Source of the DNA: Tubulanus polymorphus | Taxonomy: Eukaryota; Nemertea; Palaeonemertea; Tubulaniformes; Tubulanidae | DNA length: 64,000 nt | Assembly (NCBI RefSeq): GCF_964204645.1 | Contig: NW_027437453.1 | Coordinates: 1 to 64,000 of the forward strand | Reading direction: 5' to 3' | Shown here: positions 1 to 10,385 of the stretch, in pieces | Position numbering within the stretch: the first letter of the stretch is position 1 | Layout of the letters: the number at the start of each line of letters is the position of its first letter | The notes under the pieces: model-generated | What the model was told of the DNA's origin: nothing | Databases searched by the model: none | What the model saw: only the letters and a program-made list of their open reading frames with translations | Translations under genes and position numbers: made by a program

Positions 1-3
1 CCC

Positions 4-430
4 TGGCGGCCATACTTGAACTCAATTTTCAATGAGGGTTAGACATCTCACCTACCAAAATTCTTACACCTCGTCTCATGAAAATTCATCAATAATTACA
101 GGCCGTTTCGTGCTAGAAATTCAAGATGGCTGACCTGGCGGCCATTTTTAAAAGCTGATGACCTCCATAGACAATAGGGATGGACAGCTTACCTACCCTG
201 ATCCGCACACCAAATTTTGCGGAAATCCATTAAGAATTGCGGGCTGCATTGTGAAACCAAGAAATTCAAGATTGCCACTCCAATGGCAGCCATATCTGAT
301 TACGAATGACCTTTTTTCGCAATAGGGGTGGACATCTCGCCAGACCCAATCTTGAAGCTAATTTTCAAAAATATTCATCGCAAATTACAGGCGAATTACT
401 GCGTGGAATTCAATTCAATTCCAGAGGTCC
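4..430. repeat. Three diverged tandem units of about 130-150 bp
   Basis: The motif TGGCGGCCAT occurs at 4 and 136, and as TGGCAGCCAT at 284. Each is followed by a similar order of words: 'agggatggacag/gacatctc..cctac', then 'aaaattcatc..aattacagg', then 'aattcaagatgg'. This is seen directly. The array probably continues left of the window. No coding potential was recognised. It is most likely a satellite-like or transposon-internal repeat. Confidence 0.6.
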
Positions 431-519
431 TTGGCTTAGGCCTATGCAAAAGGAGTCAATTAAGATTCGACGTTTTGAAAAACCAGCACAGATGCCTATT
501 CAAATCACATGTAATTAAA

Positions 520-1460
520 AGATTCAGTGCTTCTTAGTTTGATGTCCCTGTTTTCATCGCGCACGTGGTTAATATTATTGTTTACAACGAACGTCTTCAA
601 TAGCTGATACAATCGCACCCGCGTATATCAATCATCTAAATTGATTCATATACTAAAACGCTCACTATGAAAAAAACTATGCGGTGAATCAATCCGGAAT
701 TTTTCAGTAGAATGTCAGACACTAGGTACCTTTAAAGGTTTATTTGTTGTATATCATTAACAATCAGTTATATAATACTTTATTCATAACTTTGAAGCGG
801 CGCGAACGCTCAAGCAAGGTCAGGCACTTAGGCCAACGATAACACTTCGTATGGATACAATCAAGATAATTCCACCCTATAATTGTTACCTAGCAGTGCG
901 GGTTTGCATAGAACGTGTGATTCAGCTGTTAGCACTGACCGAGGCTACAATATTGTAACCTAGGTCGGTTCCCTGCATGATCTTTGCTTGCGATTACTGG
1001 CCCAACCCCAGTCGGTTGTTTTTGCAGTCTTTAAAGTACTGGCCAATTGGATGTTACCATACACAGTATTTTAAGGATGTGGTGACGGAGAGAATCCGTT
1101 TTTTATTTCGTAATGAGAAGGTCCTACTGTTCGCTATTCTGTATCGAAATATGAATTGAAATATAAAGGATGGAGTTAGTTTCCTTTCCCGATACTGTAT
1201 TTATGCTTTTAATCGTGAAAGATAATTGTGTTATAGCAATTATAGTGATAACCAACCACAGTCTCGAATTCACGTATTAGAAAACTGCAATTATCTTTAA
1301 ATTCCAAATTTTATTTGAAAAGTGGCGTTTATGCGCACAATTCCTAAAATGTCAGAATTCCGAAAACTAGTGATTCACACGGTTAGAATGTTAACTAAAT
1401 AAGTTTCGTCAGAGCAAATCTATACTATCCTTTGAGACCTGAGCCCTCACATGAAACGGT
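520..1460. other. No gene recognised
   Basis: Only short uninformative reading frames are present. I see no clear repeat structure, RNA gene or exon. Confidence 0.4.
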
Positions 1461-1466
1461 ATCCGC

Positions 1467-2009
1467 CTATGACGCCGGGGGTACAGACTTATCGATGTGA
1501 AGGTGTACTTTGAAATCCTTCAACTGACCGATACCCGTAAAGATACTAGGGTATTTCTGCATATCCTCAGAAGACACTGTTTGGACCGCATGATTAGCTA
1601 CTTTAAGATGCCCTAACTTACGACTAGCATCTACACCTAACAAATTACCAAATTTCCCTTTCGTGACGTAAAAAGTGTCAGTAATAGAAAATTCACCACA
1701 CTTCACTCTAGAAGCAAATTTGCCCACAGTGCTGATACTTGTGCCCCCGTAGGCATTGAGTTTATCACTACATTCATCAAGCTTCATATCAAAATTGGAT
1801 AAGAATGTTTCTTCGTCAAGTATATTGCAGGTAGCAGCACTGTCAGCAGTCATAAAAATAGAACATTTGTCAAATTCAATCAGAAACTTGGGTAGGTTTT
1901 TCGGTTGATGCGCTTGTGCGCAGTGAGCCGGAAGTGCCCTCGCGACATCAGCGTTATAAGCATTACGCATTCGTATGCTGCGTACATATTTGTCGTTAAA
2001 CAACGACAA
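1467..2009 (-). pseudogene. LTR-retrotransposon (Ty3/gypsy-like) protease fragment
   Basis: The 180-codon frame has an aspartic-protease-like core (TADSAATCNIL, around residues 54-64), where retroelement proteases carry a D-S/T-G/A triad. A flap-like stretch follows, and then a linker to reverse transcriptase ending QLKDFKVHLHIDKSVPP. Such a protease-to-RT linker is typical of Ty3/gypsy Pol polyproteins. No gag, RT or integrase is recognisable on either side and no LTR was found, so it is a fragment. The family assignment is inferred from motif layout only. Confidence 0.55.
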
Positions 2010-2635
2010 ACACAGATTCGATACCGGTATATTTCTGAATGCAAATCTTGCACTGAAGGCATTGATGTATAGATAAAGTAAATCGGTACATAATTAACGA
2101 AATTACAGTATAAAACGTCGCACGGAGGGAGGTGTGACAGACAGTAGATATGGATATATCGAAAATCAAATCAGATTTGATCATTTACACGTCATGTCTT
2201 GATGCGTAAATGACATCAGATTATGAAATGAAATTGACATCCAACTTGCACACCAATATGATGTCATATTGCAATCATATGTTGACATCTTTCTGACATA
2301 ACAATGATATCTTCCCCACATCATATTTCGATAAAAATTTGAAGTCAAAATGAAGCCACTGCACATCCACTTTCATCCCGCGTTTACAATCCTTCCAATG
2401 ACTCAAAATTAATGCTCAACTAACTAAATGTTTAAAATTACATGTTCATTCTTGATCATTAATGAAATATTAATTTCTAAAACAGCACGCGTTTTACAGC
2501 AGCAAAAATGTCAAAGCAACACTGTTTTGAAATAAATCCTACAGACGAAATGATAAAAATGCTGTATCTGATGTTTCAAAATATTGGACTCGAAATTAAT
2601 CATTCATGGTAGTTAAGCTAAGGTCAGATTTTAGC
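2010..2635. other. No gene recognised; AT-rich spacer
   Basis: Only short shadow frames are present. The sequence becomes more AT-rich towards the minisatellite that follows. Confidence 0.4.
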
Positions 2636-2935
2636 AATTTATCATTTCAACTGTCTTATCATTTCAACAGTCGAACAATTTATCATTTCAACTGTCAAAC
2701 AATTTATCATTTCAACAGTCGAACAATTTATCATTTCAACTGTCAAACAATTTATCATTATAACTGTCAAACAATTTATCATTTCAACTGTCAAACAATT
2801 CATCATTTCAACTGTCAAACAATTTATCATTTCAACTGTCAAACAATTTATCATTTCAACTGTCAAACAATTTATCATTTTTACTGTCAAACAATTTATC
2901 ATTTCAACTGTCAAACAATTTATCATTTTAACAGT
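2636..2935. repeat. 24-bp minisatellite, about 12 copies
   Basis: The unit aatttatcatttcaactgtc plus aaac repeats every 24 bp; for example units start at 2701 and 2725. Copies differ by single bases (ACTGTC/ACAGTC, AAAC/GAAC). Because 24 is divisible by three, both strands stay open as octapeptide repeats, so the long frames here are artefacts of the repeat. Confidence 0.9.
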
Positions 2936-2985
2936 CTATTAGATATTTAAATCATTTAACTCAATTCAATAATTATTTGACTATT

Positions 2986-3160
2986 TAATTTATTTTTAAT
3001 GTAGAATTGTTACTCTTTACGCCAGTTTTTATGTTTAATTGTTTCATAATGCTTTGATTTATGTGATTTTGAATATTTACCTCCGCAATAACAATGAATT
3101 TTTTCATTAGGATTGAATTTTCTAAATTCATCATCTAAATTACATTCTTTTTCTAGCGAG
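2986..3160 (-). pseudogene. Zinc-finger-like reading frame beside a decayed Polinton terminus
   Basis: Read inward from the decayed terminus at 3163-3287, the minus strand is open for about 50 codons, with the core HCYCGGKYSKSHKSKHYETI, and ends at a TAA just above 2986. The CxC...H...H pattern looks like a short zinc finger, as do the N-terminal fingers of the intact element's polymerase (24437). The reading frame runs straight into the terminal sequence, so the start is lost. It is probably a remnant of a gene of an older element. Confidence 0.45.
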
Positions 3161-3162
3161 TA

Positions 3163-3287
3163 GAAAATGAAAAATTAATTCGAGTGTGCGAGAATTATTT
3201 TTCATTTTTATGAGTTTCGCGAGTAATTCAAGTAGAAATTGTTGTTATTTTCATATTTTACGAGCTCGACCGTTCGACCTTTTGATC
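3163..3287. mobile_element. Decayed Polinton terminal repeat (solo remnant)
   Basis: This stretch matches the outer part of the right terminal repeat of the element at 24088-42228: 'ttcgagtgtgcgagaa', then 'atgagtttcgcgagtaattc', then 'cgagctcgaccgttcgacct', in the same order and spacing as 42087-42200. It has several substitutions and lacks the final CCCTATTAGT. The inner palindrome arm is truncated near 3163. It documents an older insertion of the same family. Confidence 0.75.
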
Positions 3288-3331
3288 TAGAGATAAATGA
3301 AGCAGAAATACAATGGGGTTAGCCGCGGTAG

Positions 3332-3524
3332 TGTTTCGAAAGTTCGGTTACTAAGCCGCTCATCTTGGTGTGTTTATATATTTACTGTGGATGACATCCT
3401 GTTTATGTTTATTCTGCATCTATGTGAAATAAAATCAGTCACTTCCTAAGTTTCGTAGTAAGCAGACGTGTTGCTTCTTTCTCTCGGATCTGTCCCCTCT
3501 GATCGAATCGAACCTTTCACGACA
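3332..3524 (+). repeat. Putative 5' LTR of BEL/Pao element 1
   Basis: The right boundary is firm: it ends CACGACA four bases before the primer-binding site. The left boundary (TGTTTCGAAAG) is inferred from the TGT...ACA ends expected of BEL/Pao LTRs. No matching 3' LTR was found downstream, so the length is uncertain. Confidence 0.45.
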
Positions 3525-3527
3525 TTT

Positions 3528-3543
3528 TGGTGCCGTGACCAGG
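3528..3543 (+). promoter_or_regulatory. BEL/Pao primer-binding site
   Basis: TGGTGCCGTGACCAGG directly follows the putative LTR and precedes the gag start. The same motif occurs in inverse orientation at 57251-57266 in the second BEL element of this window. Confidence 0.7.
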
Positions 3544-4610
3544 ATGGGGTCAGAAGGAAGGCTAACGGCAATCAGAAGGGCCCAACGGGGCCAAATGACG
3601 AAGATTTTCGGTAAAACGGAAGAAAAACTCGCAGAGATTCTACTCGTCGATGAAAGTTCAAGAACTCTGGAAACTGTTCAACCGTTCTCCACGTTAATCG
3701 ACGCGCTGTTCACAAAATTCGAATATTTACGACAATTAGACCAACAATTAATGGATGAAATCGCTGATGAAACCGAGTTAACTAACACTATAGTTGAATC
3801 AGATGATTATCTCACTGAGATACAAATCAAACTCGGTCGATTCAAACTGAACTTGGATAATCTACTAACGAAGATACCAAAACCAAAAAAGCGACAAGAC
3901 ATCATAAAGGCAAATCGTAAGTGTTATAACTGTTTTGGCAATCACATGGTAACAGCTTGCCAATCGAAATATCGTTGTAAGGTTTGCAAAGGCAAACACC
4001 ACACTGCTATTCATATGGATCGAAATACTGATACGCATATTGCATCAAAAAATATTCATGTCAGTATAGCCCCAACTTCAAGTCCTGTTCTCTTGAAATC
4101 GGCTATTGGTCAAATAAATTATGGTTCGAATTCGACCACGGTAAATATCTTGTTTGATAGTCGATGGTATGGACCAATGCTTATGGGGCTGTAGCTTATC
4201 TGAAAACTGACAAATCGACTTCAATCATTATGGCAAAATCACGGGTTAAACCATTAAAAGAGGTAACTATCCCTAGACTTGAATTATTGGCAGCACTGAT
4301 CGCTGCACGGCTCGCGAAATTTATCCGTGATGCATTCGACAAGTCAAATTTAAGTTTAACAAAATGTGTGCTTTGGTCCGATAGTCAGATCAATATACAT
4401 TGGATTCGGAGTGAGAAGAAATTACCCACATTCGTCGAAAACAGAGTCCGTGAAATTAGGTCTGTCAAATTTGACATAATCAATTATTGTCCTACAAAGG
4501 ACAACCCTGCTGATCTCTTGACTCGGGCATCAATACCCAATACTTGGATAATAGTAGATTATGGTGGTTTGGACCAACTTGGCTGCCTAATGGCGATTGG
4601 CCAATTGATC
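3544..4610 (+). pseudogene. BEL/Pao element 1, internally deleted gag-pol
   Basis: Gag begins at the ATG at 3544 just after the primer-binding site. A BEL-type N-terminal helical region runs to about 3895. The frame then jumps to zinc knuckles (CYNCFGNH and CKVCKGKHH, about 3922-4010) and a protease-like scrap ending ILFDS. Near 4164 the frame changes into the RNase H-linked region of Pao pol (VTIPRLELLAALIAARLAKF and LWSDSQINIHWI), and near 4544 it changes again into a short tract, LWWFGPTWLPNGDWP. Most of protease, all of RT and all of integrase are missing. It is a deletion derivative that cannot encode a complete Pol. The order of the remaining pieces matches the second BEL copy at 52-57 kb. 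Confidence 0.75.
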
Positions 4611-5220
4611 GATTGAATAATTCAACTGACAGTATATCACAGTTTTTTCATAGTCAACTGGAATTCAGTACTATTGTATATCACTCAGTCTATCGAGGTA
4701 AAAAACCACTAGGAAGCAGAATGCAGAAAAAGTGCAGTATGTGCAAATGTGCTAATTTATCTAAGGAAGTGTTTATTTTAATGTTTAATAAGCCTTATTC
4801 AGTACATTTCTTTTTGAATGACGTTATAAAAACGAGATGTATCGAAGAAGGCTATGGACAGATTATTACAACAAATGAATGGGCATACAAGCGCTACGCA
4901 TTTTACATTGATTCTGCAATTGAATAGTTCGGTAGAAATGTCATTTTTTCAAATTAGGGCGTCACCAAACTAGAGCTAAGTGAAGTGAACTAAAACTGGT
5001 GAATTATTGAATTAAAAGTGGTCCATCAATACTAACCTGTCAAAAATATATTTTGCTGCATACTAATCAAATGTCCCGAATTCAGGTTCAAAATCACGAA
5101 ACGACGATCTGAAAGAGAATGTGTGCATGTATGAATGAATAGATCGATCTAGCGTAAAAGCTGACTTCCAAATAGATAGATATCTATCAGTTTGAATCAC
5201 CGCAATATACATGTACTTAC
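4611..5220. other. No gene recognised
   Basis: A 127-codon frame ending at 4927 begins in the BEL remnant, and its last 100 codons match nothing I recognise. No 3' LTR is visible. Further 3' exons of the gene at 5221-6871 could lie here but were not identified. Confidence 0.35.
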
Positions 5221-6871
5221 TGAAGGATTCGGTAATTCGTGTTTTTCATTGATATCCTGTTCAATGCCTTCCTGTGCCTTCAAAAATGGAAGGTACCATA
5301 CAGCGGAATCTGCTAGCTTGACTGTCTTAGTTTCAATGGTATCGAGGAAATCATTCCACCAGCCTTGTTTTTCCTGTGGTAAAAAGCTTTTCCATTTCTC
5401 CATATTCTTTTTCATATCCTTGATTTCGATGTTTGAATAATTTAAATCGAGCACTGAAGGAGTACCAGTTGGTATACTTGTCAATACACCGCCTTCCATG
5501 CAGTGCCATTCCTGAGTTGATGAACACCTATAGTACATGTTTATTTGGGATTGATCTTGGCTGTCCCTTCGAAATAGAAAAATCCTTGGTTTCGAATGGT
5601 TCTTCATGTTGACGATATGTGGAGCAAGCCAAGATCGAATATCCAACAACCCCCCCAACTCGATACCATCGCACAGTTTGAGCAGGCCAGCCATATCGAA
5701 TGCATCTTCTCTTCTCAACCTACCGGCATACACGCTAAACAGCTGGTCGATGTCTTCGTGCGTATGACCAACGAAGAGAAAACTCAACTGAATCTGAAAT
5801 GATTGAAATAGTTCGTCTTTAGAATTTTCGATCTCATAACCCACACAATAATACGGGTGCGATGTATGGTTCTGAATTTAAGTTATAAGTTCAAAAGATA
5901 TACCACATGGAAATATATATGAGACATGATATCTATTGCAGTAGAAACTGCATAACTTGCCAATACATGTAGTTAGTTACAAGTTTGTCGATATGTGTAA
6001 TCTCTACCGAACAGAGGTACAAATAAGTGAGTATTTGCGTTGCTTCTTAATTGAAAGCCTCCATTTATTAGTAGCCTGCAACTAGCAGTTTCCTCACCTC
6101 GTTAAATATTTTCTTCTCTACTAGAATTTGCAAGAGGGCTAAAACGTATTTGTTCTTATTTTCGCGGCCACAGTTGTCGGCTTGTAAATACAAATGCGGT
6201 GGCAGTTGACCATTCTAAAAAAGTAAATAAATGAATTAAACATTAAATAAATGGATTTAACATTTCTTTTCACATTTGCTGACATAGAAATGTGTACCGG
6301 TATTGAATTGTTTATATTCGTCTTACCTTAGATATACACCATAATGTCTTGAGGATAACATTCATCGTCATGTTGCTGTTGTGTGGATAAAGATGATAAT
6401 CGACATACGACTGAGATATTTTATGACCATGACTTATCAAACTGTTATGTGTGTTTTTAGTAAGTGAGTAGCTGTCATGAACTGAAAAGAGAAATACCGG
6501 TAATAAGAAAATATAGTGCAAAAAGGCTATGATAAATAATGCAGATTAAATATGTTTTACAGTGGGTTTTTGTTTATTATCAAACAGTTCATTTTCATTG
6601 TACGCCATTGGAGGTTAATTACTGGTGAGTTCTATAGAATGGTTTGTGTACCGGGTAATACAACTGGATTGGATTTATGGGAAATTGGCGATAAATCGTA
6701 AGTTAAATGACAATAAGGTGGCTAGACGAGTTGCTCACCTTACCTTTTTCTCCGGCAAAATGTGGAAGAAATGACTTCGTTTGGTCCATACCATCGACTA
6801 TCAAACTAACGTAACGGTTCGGATTCGTCTGCGCTCTACTAACGCGTGCATAATAGGCGAGTCTCTCAGTC
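5221..6871 (-). CDS. DUF7869-type (HTHEDID motif) protein, partial, four exons
   Basis: Four minus-strand exons join in phase with GT-AG introns: 6871-6744, 6481-6327, 6214-6098 and 5793-5221. They carry, in order, SLIVDGMDQTKSFLPHF, VHDSYSLTKNTHNSLISHG, LYLQADNCGRENKNKYVLA and LSFLFVGHTHEDIDQLFSVY. This layout is characteristic of a large, poorly characterised invertebrate and fish family annotated as DUF7869. The conserved acidic residues (VDGMD, QADN, HEDID) suggest an RNase H/DDE-like fold, which is my inference. The last visible exon ends at a good donor (TTCA|GTAAGT), so at least one 3' exon is missing, and the first exon starts at an acceptor, so the 5' end is missing too. It may be a host gene or a transposon-derived copy. 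Confidence 0.65.
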
Positions 6872-7284
6872 CTGAAGCAGAGAAATACATGATGGTTTTT
6901 TACGTAAGAACATTAAAATTATCAAACACTGAGATTGGAACAACATTCATATAAACATGGTTAATTATCATGGGGTCACTCACCATAAACACAAAAAATA
7001 TATTTCACTTCAAAAACAACTAACTCGAATTATTACCAAGCCTAACTTCACTGCCCACTCTGAACCACGCTTCAAACAGCTTATTAAAACTTCTCAAAAT
7101 AAATGATCTCTACAATCTTAAAGCCACTTTTCATCTATGACACAACCTTTGAAGGAATTGAACTGTGTATAGAGCAGAACAATTCTAGCACATGTAAACA
7201 ATGACTTACATAGTTCAATTCCCGCTCTACAAACATAAATCCAAGCTTAAGTTCGCGTGCTGTTATATGTTCTTTTATTTACTC

Positions 7285-7372
7285 TAACTCGGAACTGTGG
7301 AACTGGGTCCTGGATACTTCATTTTCAATGTTTTAACTCGGAGTCAAATCTTAACTCGGAACTGTGGAACTG
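7285..7372. repeat. 21-bp direct repeat 67 bp apart
   Basis: TAACTCGGAACTGTGGAACTG occurs at 7285-7305 and 7352-7372. Part of it (AACTGTGGAACTGGGTCC, 7293-7310) reappears inverted at 15493-15510 in a small TIR element. It is probably the remains of the same mobile family, lying between two genes. Confidence 0.5.
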
Positions 7373-7412
7373 AAATCCAATTTTGGGCCCTGAAATATGA
7401 CGGCATACTTAC

Positions 7413-9265
7413 AGAAAATGTTTATAGTTGGTGACGAGGGGAGATCATCCTCAAACGAATCATCTCGGTTCATTTCAATAATACTGCGGTCCTCTTTGAA
7501 GAATGTTGTTAGCATTTCAAAACATTGCAAATGCACGTCAGTAGTTTTTCTTCCGCCAAAGGTCTTTTTCTTGTCTAGAAAAGTACGCAGCAACTCCAAC
7601 CTTGTGGAAACATGGGTTGAAAAGTCCTTTAGGTCGAAATTGATAGAGCATTCGCAAAGACGTACAAAATAAACTATTTCCTTAAAGACATGAGGCCACC
7701 TCTCAGTGAGACATTTAATGTCATGTTTAGTGTGAGCTTCAATTCTAATACTATCATATAATGATTCGAGCAGCTGTTCAATTTCAGCAGACTGCTTTTG
7801 TCCACTTTGAAAAAGTTCTTGAAGCTTCTTCATGGTGGGATTGTCGGATTTAGCCTTTTTCACAGAAATGTTTTCAAACTCTACGGCACTTTTACGTTTC
7901 TTCTCGCGCGTTTCTTGATCGCGGAATGATGCTAATCGTTTGAAAATTGCAGTGAAACCATTGTTTATAACCTGATCGAGCAATCTACACTCGAATGCTT
8001 TTGGGAAGGTCTTTGTAAGCGCATCAGCAATTTGCTTAAATTCAGCATTTCCTGGATTATCACAGAAACTTTTAAGTTCTGCATACATAAGTTTCAATAG
8101 TAATGATCGATTAGATTCATCAAGCCTTGTACCACCATTTAATTTTTGGAGAATTGATGGCGGTATTTTACTAAAAGGTATCTCAAATCGCTGTGCTGGT
8201 GTTGATTCTCGGAGTAGTAGCTTCGCTGACGGTTCATCTAGTTGAGAATATGTTGAGTTTTCCAGCATTGATGTTGGTGTCGTGTTGTCCAGAGAGGTGA
8301 GAACTGAAACAAAAATGTATCATCTACTACATGTACTAATCCCAGAATTGGGTACAAATACATGCCTATTATAATCACCTTTCACTTCAGGAACTAAAGT
8401 CATTTCTGTACCCTTTGGCACCACATCGAAAATGTCATCGTCTAATTCCACACCATCCTTTAGGGTGATCTTGAAATCATTCGGATCAATGTTGAATTTG
8501 AGCGATACTAGAAAAAAAAGTAAACCCTAAATCGGACATGTACTTCCGGTATTTATTCGACTCGGACAAACACATCTTTCCATCTATGTAATACTAAATT
8601 AAGTGCCTAATTCAGACAAATCATAGTCCCATTAGGTCAGTTGAGTGAGTTGAATGAGATTTCTTGTATATGATTAAAACTACGTACTATAATGATCAAA
8701 GCATAAAAACGGCCGATTTTGCGAACAAGGGGAAGGGGGTTGCAAAATCCAAATTTTATGTGTACATATTAAATGAAAAGAATAATGAATCCACATTTAA
8801 GTCGCGCTTACCATTAGTGATTAATTCATCGTAACAATCTCCCTTGATACCACATCTTCGTGTGTTATATTTCACGACATAATAACTCGGAGAGCCTGAA
8901 CTGAGTAATGACTGAAAAAAAAACATTAAAAAGCTGTAAATATATAAAACTGTCGGTTTCTGAACTCGCAGCCACAACTTAACATTTTTTGTGTTATGCA
9001 GAGACACATGATACAAATTAGCGACCTGTCCTGGCACACAAATTCTTTATGCCAAATCCTAGAGTCAGTGATTTTAGAATAATTAATGTATACATAAAAA
9101 CTACAGGTACAATTTCATTTAAACATTTCACGTTTATGATTTTGATCCTATACTTGATCCGCCACAAATACTGAGTATTTATTCGATTAAATTAATTACT
9201 TACATCGATACTAGAGTAGTCTGAGATATCAAGTGTAAGATCATCTCGCTTTGAACGACTGGCAC
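7413..9265 (-). CDS. SAMD3-like protein with possible CIDE-N-like region, partial, four exons
   Basis: Exons 9265-9204, 8911-8812, 8507-8379 and 8303-7413 join in consistent phase at GT-AG sites. Exons 2 and 3 encode VVKYNTRRCGIKGDCYDEL followed by FKITLKDGVELDDDIFDVVP. That resembles the 'DG-x-E/V-D-x-D/E-x-(Y/F)-F-x-x-(L/V)-P' pattern of CIDE-N or ubiquitin-like N-terminal domains. Exon 4 (about 297 codons) has the helical layout of SAMD3-like or uncharacterised vertebrate and mollusc proteins: a short basic linker, then KHDIKCLTERWPHVFKEI and a coiled, charged region. The donor TTTTCT|GTAAGT at 7413 predicts another exon; if it is not used, translation stops at 7351. No 5' exon with an ATG was found upstream of 9265. 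The family call rests on pattern recognition only. Confidence 0.55.
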
Positions 9266-10385
9266 CTAAAAGTAAAAAGTATTGCGGTAACAATTTCATA
9301 CACAAAGTCCTATTTATATATTGTTTACCCATTATATTTTATTATATGGAACCTAATTTCTACGTATTTCAACTTTGCTTGAGAGGATTAAATCGGTACC
9401 ATTCATCTGGTTCGGTTCAAATATTCAAATGACACTGTTGTCAGGTGTCCATCAACTTTATATTATCTTGTTATCACCTGCTGTAATTTTCTAATGTAAT
9501 TCAATTCGCGAATAAAGAATAATAATAATAATGATAATAAAGAACTAATAGTGAAGCAACACTTTAAATAAAAAACTCTTGAAAATCCTGATTAATTCAA
9601 ATAACAGACCCACTAATCGGTACTAATGTACCAACCAGCTAGTCTTAATTAACGGTCATTGGCACACTAATTTTTCAAATTTCTATTTCACAGTTTAATA
9701 CCATCCTGTTAACCTAGCTAAACATTTCTAATCATAATTTTACCAAATTATTTTGTTAACGCGCCTATGTGAAGATTAAGAGCACATTGTATTCACTGTG
9801 TGTAGTTCACTAAAGTACCGAGTGGAGTGGTTCACATTGACTCATTTGATTCGCACTGCTGCAGAGACTGTCTGCTATACACACGTTGAGGCAGCTTTTA
9901 TTCAGTTCACTTCAGTACTAGTGTTTTTAATTTGGCTCATACAGATAACGCAGTGCATAACAATCCATGACATTCACTGAAGGTTCTTCTCAGTTTATAT
10001 AGCTATCCAATGATGCCATTCAATAAATAATACATATTACATAAGCGATGATACAGTTGATTAAAAGTAGAGTGCTATGCTTTCAACATTGTAACCGTGC
10101 TGCTGAGCGAATCAAATGACGTCATGAATCACTGCTGTTTACAACAGACCACATTGTAGTTGTGCAGGAGAAGCAATGCTGATCGAAACCCGTTATGCCA
10201 TCTTTTTTAATGCTTTATTCAAGCAGAATGCAAGCATTTTATTTACTTCAATCTATCTATTAGAAGTAATTCTTGAATTCTAAAATAAATTTTTTTAATG
10301 TGCCAATGACCTTTAAATAACACAGAACAATCTTGAACAAAACTGTATAAAATTAGAACATCAAATGCCTCATCAATGTACCTTA
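9266..10385. other. Intergenic, no gene recognised
   Basis: AT-rich spacer between two minus-strand genes. The missing 5' exon of the SAMD3-like gene could lie here but was not identified. Confidence 0.35.

Noticed and set aside
2606-2950. Long frames on both strands of octapeptide repeats
   Set aside because: They arise only because the minisatellite unit (24 bp) is divisible by three; there is no start context or family.
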